Of a stretch of 64,000 bases of DNA, positions 55,720-64,000 are shown piece by piece. Within the stretch, counting starts at the first letter, position 1; every line of letters starts with the position of its first letter. The DNA is from Datisca glomerata (lineage: Eukaryota > Streptophyta > Magnoliopsida > Cucurbitales > Datiscaceae). Position numbers and translations under genes: made by a program. The stretch covers positions 620,591 to 684,590 of the forward strand of contig QANY01004982.1 in the NCBI GenBank assembly GCA_003255025.1. Reading direction: 5' to 3'. A model generated the notes under the pieces. The model saw only the letters and a list, made by a program, of their open reading frames with translations, had not been told where the DNA came from and ran no database searches.

Positions 55720-58700
55720 ATGGCACTTGTACCACCAGCACCACCAAACGGCGACGGCCAATTGATAGCGGAGGTTGAGATGGGCGCTGACTCTTACGTT
55801 CCCACCATCCGGACCACCATCGTCCAGGCCTCCACTGTCTTCTATGACACTCCCGCCACTCTAGGTCCCTCTTCTCCTTCTTCTTCTACCCTATTTTCTT
55901 AGAAGTTCTTGAATTACTTGGGTCTCTCTTCTTTTTCTGAATGAATTATTAATTTGGGGCTTTTTGTTTCTCTGAGTTACGAGCTCTGAATGTGTTTGAT
56001 GATAGATCGTTCCGTCTTATTTTCTTCATTTTCCATCATCCAGCCAATGCGAAAGAAGTTCTTTTTTACAACATAGTCAGATTATCCTATTCTGAACACG
56101 AATTTATACTCGTACCTTAAACAAACTAGAATGCAGATTTTGAGTTACATATGATTCTAGCAAGTCAGCATTCTGAATAAACGACTTAAAGTATCATTCT
56201 AATCTTCTGCATATCTTCAACAATGAGGTACAGGGTTTTGCTAATTGATAGCAAATTACCATTTAGTACATTCTAATGCAAATGGGTTATCCTTTTCTGG
56301 GTCAAAATAATAGTCTCTGAATTCTAATTGCATAAGCAGATAAGGCAGAGAGATTGTTAGCCGAAGCGGCCGGCTATGGATCCCAGCTGGTTGTATTTCC
56401 TGAAGCCTTTGTGGGTGGTTACCCACGTGGCTCCAATTTCGGTGTTACTATTGGGAATAGAACAGCAAAGGGAAAAGAAGACTTCCGCAAATATCACTCT
56501 GCTGCCATTGATGTACCTGGTATGAAATGCTCTATACTTCCAATTCCTTTGTACATTCGTACTTACCTTCGTGGTATTGATCTGCTAGAATGTGATTCTT
56601 GTATTATACTTTGAATATACAAAATTAATGTCTCCGCTGGAGGTGCTCTGTGGCTAGGTTTTCTCCGCTATGATATCTGGTTTATGTCCGATCTAGTTAA
56701 TATATTGTGACAAGGAATGTTTTTGAAACCTGCTATTATGTTTGCCTTAAGCTTACAACAAAATGGTATCAAGTTTGATTTGCCATATATTATCTAACGA
56801 AATCAGGTCCTGAAGTTGATCGATTGGGAGCAATGGCCGCAAAGTACAAGGTTTATTTAGTGATGGGGGTGATAGAGAGAGATGGATATACACTCTATTG
56901 TACCGTTCTGTTTTTTGATTCTCAAGGTCGATTCCTGGGTAAACACCGGAAGATCATGCCAACAGCCTTGGAGCGGATCATATGGGGTTTTGGAGATGGA
57001 TCAACAATTCCTGTTTTTGAGACACCGATAGGAAAAATTGGGGCTGCCATTTGTTGGGAAAATAGAATGCCACTTTTGAGGACAGCAATGTATGCAAAAG
57101 GTTGGTTAGTAATGCTCACTCATCCATATCCATATAGTTTATATACTGAACCCAGGCCCCAACCCCTCACTGCAATCTCTGTTAAACATTTTGCTTGCAC
57201 TGATTTGAAAAGTGTACACATTCCATTAGTTGCAATTATAATGTTGTGTTTTTGTTCCTATTCACTATTTGGTCTTGAGACAAAACACTTTTTACTTTAC
57301 TAGCTATTACTTGCTTCACCTTCTTATTCCTTAAGCTCAAGTCAATATCTAGTTCTTCCGGTTATTGCATATTTTGTTTTAGGGAAAATTCCTCCAACTT
57401 ACCATCTACTTTGCTTAAACGACACGTGCACCCCTCTATTTTAGATATGACACTTAGGTCCATTCTGTTAGAGAACCTTTAGTTTCTTAATGAAAGTACA
57501 AAAATACCCTTAATTGGAATCTGAAAATGATTTCTAAAAAGGGTTTCTGAATATGAAAAATGGTTTTAAAAGAAGAGAAGAGGGAGATTTTGAATAATGG
57601 TTTCGGGTTAGAACACTCACGGTTTATTAAAAAAAGTAAGAGGAAATCTGGTGTTGAATTTAATTCTAACGAAGATAGTGTCAAAATTTTAACGTTTTCG
57701 GATTTTCTTGTCAATAAATCGTTAAACTAAGGGAAGTCCATCTCATTTTGCAAAATAGGAGTGTTGGTGGCATTTAAGCAAACTAAAGGGGAGGTCGGAG
57801 TTATTTTCCTTTGTTTTAATGTTGATGTGGTCAGTGCTTGTTAGTAGAAGGCGTTAGCTTTGTTCAGCGAAACTTCTACTATACTTATGTCACGTTCTTT
57901 TGCTTCTTATTGCTGCTCTTCAACTACCACTATGTGTTGGTTCAAGCTTAGAATCCCGGTTTGATATATGAGACTTTCATCCTTTGCAGGCATTGAAATA
58001 TATTGTGCACCTACCGCTGATGCCAGGGATGTATGGCAAGCATCAGTGACTCACATCGCCTTGGAGGGGGGATGTTTCGTTTTATCAGCCAACCAATTCT
58101 GTCGAAGGAAGGATTACCCACCTCCTCCTGATTATGTTTTCTCTGGAACTGAAGATGAGCTTACCTCTGATTCTGTTGTTTGTGCCGGAGGCAGTGTCAT
58201 TATATCACCAACCGGAACTGTTCTTGCTGGACCCAATTATGATGGGGAGGCACTTATCACCGCAGATCTAGGTATGTCACCAACCGGAACTGTTCTTGCT
58301 GATTTATAACGAGTTTTCAGAAAATGAAAACTAGTAAAACAAAGTTGTTTTCAAATAAATTCTTAATATCCGGAAACGCGGTTTTAGCCCACTTTCGTAG
58401 CAGCTTCTACTTCTGTAGGCGTCGTTATATTTGGATGTGTTGCACAATATTATTCAAGATAAAGACTATTAGATGAGTCTCCATGTTGCAGTATTGGTAA
58501 CTGAACGAATTGCAACGCTATTTTCCGTTCATCAGATAAGCAATTATTTTGTTCCACCAATATTGACATCAAGCTGTGAGGTATAAATCATGACATGTAC
58601 TCTTTTATTATAGAAAAAAAATCATAAAGAACAACTCTTAGTGTGCACTTGTGTTATCTAGGAAGGAAATATATATATATTTTTGTTTTATGTTAAAAGA

Positions 58701-59540
58701 TTTAGTCTAAAGATTCTTATTTATTTTCTAGGGGTGATAACGGGTCGGTTCAATTTTTTTCTATAATGGACTGAGTCGAAAGTTTCGGAGTCGAAAGTTT
58801 CGGTTCAGAATGTTTGCCGAACTGAAATTTCACGCCGAACTGAACTATGAAGGTAAATGAACTAAAAAGAACTGAAATTTCAGTTCGGTTTAGCATTACT
58901 GTTGGAAAAAAATTCCGTAGAAATTTCAACATAAAACATGATCGTCAAATAAAATTACAACATGAAAACTAAACATACAATAGAAAATTTAAGTTCCGGA
59001 TCAGTCGGTTCAAAATTACATCATGAAAAACTAAATATATTAAAAAAAAAGCTTTGGTTATGTTTAGGTCGAAATTGGATGAAATTTCAAATGGAATCAA
59101 ACCAAATCGAATCAAACTGAAGATGTCTAAAGAACCGATCGAACTGGTCATTTTCAGTTCGGTTGGGTACAAATTTGAACCGCCCACTTACATTTTCTCC
59201 TATTGTCTGGCACATGTTATTTGCTAGCCGTAACTTAATTTTATATGAGAGAATATTAACGATGTGTGATTTTAATTTTAGATGTGTGATTTTAATTTTA
59301 TATGAGAGAATATTAACGATGTGTGATTTTAATTTTATATGAGAGAATATTAACGATGTGTGATTTAAATGGATAAATGGATGTATAGATTTTGGAGAGA
59401 TAGCACGCTCGAAATTTGATTTTGACGTGGTTGGACACTACGCGAGACCTGAAGTTCTGAGCCTGATTGTGAGAGACCAACCAAGAAAACCAGTTAGTTT
59501 CTCATCAGAATCAACAGAAGCTGAAGCCATTCACAAATAG
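55720..59540 (+). CDS. NIT4: NIT4-type nitrilase (beta-cyanoalanine nitrilase), five exons, intact
   Basis: The enzyme hydrolyses beta-cyanoalanine to asparagine or aspartate and ammonia. It completes detoxification of the cyanide released in ethylene synthesis and is probably cytosolic. Exons: 55720-55864, 56340-56519, 56807-57100, 57990-58271, 59389-59540. All introns are GT-AG, and the 1053 nt encode 350 residues, the usual length, with no internal stop. The ATG at 55720 gives [11 protein letters not shown]. The nitrilase triad is complete: Glu70 ([14 protein letters not shown]), Lys157 ([13 protein letters not shown]) and Cys191 ([14 protein letters not shown]). NIT4 rather than NIT1-type features are [36 protein letters not shown] and [18 protein letters not shown]. 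It ends EAEAIHK. The gene stands alone between retroelements, with a MITE in intron 3 and repeats in intron 4. Stop codons in the unspliced frame (for example at 55900) are intronic. Expression cannot be judged. Confidence 0.97.
57382..57809. mobile_element. MULE-type MITE in NIT4 intron 3
   Basis: The left end GGGAAAATTCCTCCAACTTA ... TTTGCTTAAACGACAC and the reverse complement of the right end GGAAAATAACTCCGACCTCC ... TTTGCTTAAATGCCACC form imperfect terminal inverted repeats of about 50 bp. An exact 9-bp duplication TTTGTTTTA (57373-57381 and 57810-57818) flanks it. A 9-bp target duplication is the mark of Mutator-like elements. There is no coding sequence. Confidence 0.8.
58729..59200. 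mobile_element. Possible degenerate fold-back element in NIT4 intron 4
   Basis: The left edge GGGGTGATAACGGGTCGGTTC and the right edge GTACAAATTTGAACCGCCCA are roughly inverted. The interior has many GAACTGAAATTTCAGTTCGG words in both orientations. Such structures are common as non-autonomous DNA transposons. No target duplication was identified. Confidence 0.35.
59244..59374. repeat. 37-bp tandem repeat before the last NIT4 exon
   Basis: TATGAGAGAATATTAACGAT with TGTGTGATTTTAATTTTA recurs at 59244, 59301 and 59338 (spacing 57 then 37), plus a 20-bp partial copy. It ends about 15 bp before the exon 5 acceptor (TGTATAG|AT). Confidence 0.9.
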
Positions 59541-60656
59541 ATACAACCATGTACGTATTATGTTTTCTGTAACTTTATTTCTAAACATCATTTGTATTGC
59601 AAATTTCTCTCTCATGTTTCTCTTGTATATCCATTTTTAAACAACTCTACCTACATCAGCTGTGAAGGTTGAGCTGTCTGAGTTGCATCCACAGGTGAAT
59701 TTGTGGAAAGCTGTTTATCATCTAAAAATGTATTTCAACTAACATTTATCTTTTATATATGAGTGTTTATATACACACACACACACTATACTATACATAT
59801 ATCTTTGTGTATGTAATTTTAGTTATTTTTAATAGTTAGAAGAAATTTCAAGCATATATGGAATAATTTGGAGATTAGAAAACACAGCTTTAGAAATTAG
59901 AATGTATAAAAAATGCTTCAACCAGACTAAAGAAAATTAATATTAAACATCTAAAGCAAATATATTTTTCTGTAAACGCTTTGATTCATTCGACTCTACT
60001 CGAAATTTTATAATTGTATATATCATCATATACCTCCACAATAGAACATTCGTATTCTCTCTTTGAAGTACGCCTCACTCTCCCTCTTGACACCGTTTTC
60101 CCAATGAACACATCGCTACTAGTGTTTTAATCTTGCATGTGGCAATAATTAGTTTCTTGATCTACTTCAAACAAGAAATTTGCCATTACAAAGTTTATAT
60201 GAAGCCTATATTGTTTTGAAGAGCTCAAGTTTAGACCTTGTAATTTGTGACTAAAACTTCAGCTGTATGTCAAGTGCAGGACTTGTTTTGGCTTATCGTA
60301 TGTCGATTAGCTTTATCAGTCTTCTCTTGTTCAATCACTTTATGTTAATACATTTTTACTTTCCAAAAGTTTTTAGCATTTTTATACGATAACCAATTAT
60401 GAGGTATGGTTCTTCCGTTATCATTTGTGCCATGTGAAGTACTACTTAAGTAGTAGGATAACTAATTATAATATAGGTTCATCAATTACATTCCTTTTTA
60501 ATTTAGGATCTGTAAATCTAAATTGTATTATGAGACTAATCATTGATTATTCAAACTGAGCAATTATAAACTAAATGCTTTGATATTAACCTCAATTACG
60601 TGAGAAGCATGTCTTCTATATCGAGTAAAGATGATAATTCTTTTGGCGGGTGAAAA

Positions 60657-60896
60657 GTGGGTCAGTCCTTGTTAGCTACTGAGCGAGTGAGCGTGAAAGA
60701 ATTTCTGGATTCAATCATTTTAAATTTGAAAATAGGAGAATATGATTTTTTTTTTGACAAAAAAATTGTGAGATTTGTGACCAGAAGAGTTACTCGTTTA
60801 ATTAAGACAAATATCGGAGAAGCTGATTTGTTTAAAAAAAAACTCCGACTTCTAGTGGGAATGGCTGCTCAACTTTATAAAACCAATCAAATGTAA
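60657..60896 (+). CDS. Unidentified 79-codon ORF
   Basis: The frame reads MGQSLLATERVSVKEFLDSI, then IGEYDFFFDKKIVRFVTRRV, and ends GMAAQLYKTNQM. It is basic and looks amphipathic-helical. I recognise no domain. It lies 1.1 kb downstream of NIT4 in AT-rich DNA. A run of nine T and a run of nine A inside it make chance or frame slippage plausible. It could be a real small gene, an exon remnant or noise. Confidence 0.2.
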   Translation: MGQSLLATERVSVKEFLDSIILNLKIGEYDFFFDKKIVRFVTRRVTRLIKTNIGEADLFKKKLRLLVGMAAQLYKTNQM

Positions 60897-61674
60897 GAAT
60901 ATAAACCCTAATTGAGTTGAAGTTTCTGGGAAATACATTCTTAATTGCTCTTTTATTTCTGTCATTCTTTCAATGGATCTCACATATCATTTGGGAATGA
61001 ATAATTTCTATAAATTTAGAATCTACAGTTACTTGGCTTGAGAATCTTTTCAGGTTTGATTTTTTTTTATTAAAATCAGACTTTAATTTCATGATTTAAT
61101 TTGTTTATAGTAAATCATTAAATTTGATTAATAAAAAGAGGAAAGTGGGAATTTTGAAATGATAATAGTAGAAATATCCTTTAATTCCAAATTTATCTGG
61201 AAGAAAAGCTTTAGCTAAATTAAAGAACTATATATGAATATATTTTAGTTTTTGACAAATATAAAAATGAGTAATTCTATACCGATCAATTGATCAAGTT
61301 TTAAGTGATTGAGTGATTTGTCATCGTTTATAAGTTAGTGTTTTCACACTCATTGAAATATTTAAAACACCAACATATAAATTAGTGATACATCCTTGAT
61401 CACTTAAAACTTAATTAATTACTTTATCATCTTAAAATTATTTTATAAAAATCAGCGATCACACATGTGTTAAACTTTATAAATCATCTCTCTTCCATTC
61501 ATTAATTTGTGCAATGAATAATTAGTACACTTTTTTGGTCAAAGTTTATTACGGGTTCTACACAATGAGACCTCTCATGTCTCGGTGCAATCTTCAATAT
61601 CTTTAAATGATATATGATAAATTGGAATATCTCAAAACCAAATCCTCATATCTAAGTCAAAATCATAGGTAGTT

Positions 61675-61860
61675 AATACGCGTATTTTTGACATTTAATA
61701 CGCGTGTTTTTAACGTTTTTTATTTTTTTGGCCGTTTCTGTTTTTTACTGAAAGATACCGAATAATAAACGTTTTTTTTCTTCAACCGTATAATACGCGT
61801 TTAATATGGGATCCGTATTAAACGCGCGACTAAAATGGGCAAAATCCCTATTCTAAGCGC
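61675..61860. repeat. Cluster of AATACGCGT/ATTAAACGCG words
   Basis: ACGCGT palindromes occur at about 61679, 61703 and 61795, with further ATTAAACGCGCG at about 61828, in a stretch that is otherwise AT-rich. It may be the terminal part of a DNA transposon. CGCG is also the core bound by CAMTA factors, but no gene start is evident nearby. Confidence 0.5.
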
Positions 61861-61924
61861 TTTTTAGGACTCCTGGTTCTTGCTTCCATTCCAGCGATTT
61901 CCATCCTCTCTCGGACTCTCTCTT

Positions 61925-62295
61925 CTCCATTGTTGAAGCCTCTCTCTTCTGTTCTTCGCGATTTCTATCCTCTTTTTGGTCTGATAAGTTCTTCACAATC
62001 TCTTGTCTCTTCAAAATTAAGATTCAGAAAACCCTAATCCCCAAATTGCTTCATCTCTGATATTTTCGGTCTGTTCTCTTCTTTGATTTTAAGCTCTAAT
62101 TCTTCGTGAATCATGATTGTTCATTGTTGAAGCCTCGCTCTTTGGTCTGGTAAGTTCTTCTGTTCTTAGTGATTCTCCATTGTTGAAGCTCGCTCTCTGA
62201 ATCTCTGATCTCTGGTCTGTTCTGTTTATAGATAATTTATTTCTTCTGTTTCTTTATCTGTAATTATCTATGTCTGATTCTCCATTGTTGAAGCG
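61925..62295. repeat. Degenerate repeat around TCTCCATTGTTGAAGC
   Basis: TCTCCATTGTTGAAGC or a close variant occurs four times (about 61925, 62117, 62172 and 62279), each usually followed by CTCGCTCT or CTCTCTTCTG and preceded by GTTCTT...GATT. Spacing is irregular, 55-190 bp. Confidence 0.65.
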
Positions 62296-63229
62296 TAAAC
62301 TTTTTTTTCCATTGTTTGGATTGTAGAAATTATAATTCAGTCTCTGATGTATAACATCTTACAGTCTTGGCCTCGGAATCAAAATATGATTCTCCTTTCC
62401 ATAATCCATACACTCAGTTGTAATGAAATAATAGCTGATGAGTATATCTTATGTGTTATAATAGAAAGAACATGTATTGATCGATATATTTCTCGAAAAA
62501 AATGAAAAGTAAATGAAAGACATAAATATAAATCATAAATCAATTATGAGCACGTTTAATAAATTTTTGGATTGAATATTTAAATTTAGATTTGGATTGA
62601 ACATATAGATATATGATTTGTATTATTGTTTTTACTATAAATTTAGATTATGTTGGATTAGATAATTTAGATTATGTTAGATTAGATAAGTTTACTATAA
62701 TATTTTTTAATCAACAAATTGTTGGTTTGACTAATGACATAAAATGAGTATTTTTGACTTTACAGATTTTATCAATAATTGAATTTAAATTATAGTCTCT
62801 CATTTTTAATTAGATTATAAATAATCCATGAATACTTATATTTCAAATCCAAAAATGTTATGGGTATCATATAAATTTATAATTTTTTTTAAGTAAACAA
62901 CAGATTGGTTTACAAACGTGAGATAAGTTTTCTCACCGTCTTGCTTAGAAAATCATAAAGAAGAAACTGGGAATAGAATAGAAGACCCATGAACAGAGAC
63001 CCGAAGACCCAACGACGTGACCCGCACAACTCTCTTCACGATCTCTTTTCGCGATTCCCCTTAGTGTCGCCGACGACGCCATAGTCGACTGGGGAGGATG
63101 GATTCTGTTCACCTTGAGCTTGGAGGAGAGGATGGAGAAGCTGAGATCTAGGAAGAAGCTTTGTTTGGTGATGGAGATTCAAACCTAGGCATTTCCAAAT
63201 CGCCTGCAAGAATGAAAGCAGTGCTACTG

Positions 63230-64000
63230 AATCTCACTTAGAATTTTGGGTGGTATTTCTGCAGCTAGGGGCAGTGGCAGTCGCGCTCGATTAAACAAGC
63301 TCAGGTGAGGAATTTTTTTTAGAAGTTTTGATCATAACATGTGTTGCCTTGTTGAAACTAAAGTTAGGAGGAAAAATGCTCTGAAGGTATTTTATAGGTT
63401 TAATTATTGGTCTTTAATTAATAATTATCCTTCTTCGTCTGGTGGTATACTTTGGATAATGTGGAAATCTTCTGTTATGAAAATACATGTTAATAACTGT
63501 TCTGATCAAGTTATTAATTGTAAGGTGGAGTCTCCTATGAGCTCTTTCTTAATTTCAGTTGTGTATGCTTCTAATGATTCTGTTGATAGAATGTCTCTAT
63601 GGATTGATTTGAGGTCTTTTGCTGGTGATGTTGCTAATAGACCTTGGTTGTTGGCTGGTGATTTTAATGTAGTAAGGAGGTTGAGTGAAAAATTGGGAGG
63701 CCTTAATGTTTGGACTGAGGGTATAAGGGATTTTGATGATTGTCTGAATTGCATTAGTGTGGATGATTTCCCTCTCTTGGACTCTCTTATGACTGAATGG
63801 AATCAACAACCGGATAGATTGAGCATTATGTCGAAGCTTGATAGAATGATGGCTAATAGTGAGTGAATGGAGGTGTATTCCCATACTGCTGTCCATTTGC
63901 TAAAAACATGAATTTCTTAGCATTCTCCTGTGATTGTAAAGTTGGCTTCTTATACTGTCAGGCTAAAACGTGTTTAGATTCTTTAATTTCTAGCGTGATA
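63230..64000 (+). pseudogene. LINE (L1-type) ORF2, endonuclease part, cut by the window end
   Basis: A worn start (about 63240-63310: ISAARGSGSRARLNKLR) precedes a 175-codon frame at 63339-63866. It shows the endonuclease/exonuclease/phosphatase fold of plant LINEs: CLVETKV with the metal-binding Glu, a middle part GGILWIMWKSSV, LLAGDFNVVRRLSEKLGG with the GDFN motif, and SIMSKLDRMMANSE with the D-R motif. After a stop at 63864, the HSPVIVKL motif at about 63918 continues in another frame. The endonuclease would nick target DNA for priming. It has the same orientation as the LINE at 1-2570 but is the complementary half; whether the two belong to one family cannot be told here. Confidence 0.88.

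Larger units (their letters stand above)
59541..63229. other. Region downstream of NIT4, mostly gene-free
   Basis: Holds the NIT4 3' UTR (end not determined), a (CA)n run near 59775-59787, a small unidentified ORF at 60657, a cluster of TACGCGT words (61675-61860) and repeats of TCTCCATTGTTGAAGC (61925-62295). The part 62936-63229, including a short frame MDSVHLELGGEDGEAE, may be worn 5' sequence of the LINE that follows. Confidence 0.5.

Noticed and set aside
55720..55902. NIT4 read as a short unspliced protein ending at 55902
   Set aside because: The frame after 55864 is intronic. Splicing to 56340 restores [16 protein letters not shown], exactly the family sequence.
1..64000. CRISPR array
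   Set aside because: Several tandem repeats were seen, but none has short conserved repeats alternating with unique equal-length spacers, and all other evidence is for a plant nuclear genome.
1..64000. tRNA or rRNA genes
   Set aside because: I looked for A- and B-box-like words with a cloverleaf frame and for rRNA core words and saw no convincing match. By-eye reading cannot exclude a worn copy.

Overview
The window looks like nuclear DNA of a dicot plant. It is AT-rich, has no operon-like gene packing, and is filled with nested, decayed transposable elements of plant lineages: L1-type LINE, Ty1-copia, Ty3-gypsy of the Tat type, CACTA, MULE and Helitron. It holds one clearly intact host gene, a five-exon NIT4-type nitrilase (beta-cyanoalanine nitrilase) at 55720-59540 on the + strand. 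The species cannot be told from the sequence alone.

Layout. 1-2570: 3' half of a dead LINE. 2571-6608: AT-rich DNA with small repeats. 6609-7560: one end of a CACTA transposon with a TNPA-like relic. About 7990-9835: a dead MULE transposase (- strand). 10099-12127: a long LTR-like, gene-free repeat. 12126-13930 and 16682-19060: two truncated Ty1-copia relics (- strand), with a gene-free stretch and a fold-back MITE between them. 19764-24909: a non-autonomous LTR retrotransposon with an exact 5-bp target duplication (AAGAC), whose 4-kb interior is mostly tandem arrays. 26917-31023: an LTR element with only gag and protease (- strand). 31120-38930: a dead Angela/BARE-like copia element (+), followed at 38930-39660 by a second copy of its RT fragment. 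43022-44338 and 45006-45763: two non-autonomous Helitrons. 45771-55370: a 9.6-kb Ty3-gypsy element of the Tat lineage with a second, 'archaeal-type' RNase H and an antisense, intron-split extra ORF between pol and the 3' LTR. 55720-59540: NIT4. 59541-63229: gene-poor DNA. 63230-64000: the 5' (endonuclease) part of another LINE, cut by the window end.

The most interesting relationship is between the 5.1-kb non-autonomous element and the Tat element. They share the priming-site motif TTGGTACTTT.ATTGA, the GGGGCAAA purine tract, the LTR core promoter around GCCTATAAATAGAGGT, and the leader up to the gag start codon. The small element has no gag-pol and is filled with 36-, 55-, about 180- and about 24-bp repeats, so it looks like a parasite of the Tat element's machinery. 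The second point of interest is the antisense ORF with two clean GT-AG introns. The NIT4 gene survives intact although the Tat 3' LTR ends 349 bp before its start codon and a MULE-type MITE with a 9-bp target duplication sits in its third intron. All coordinates and translations were read by eye; no alignments or database searches were run.
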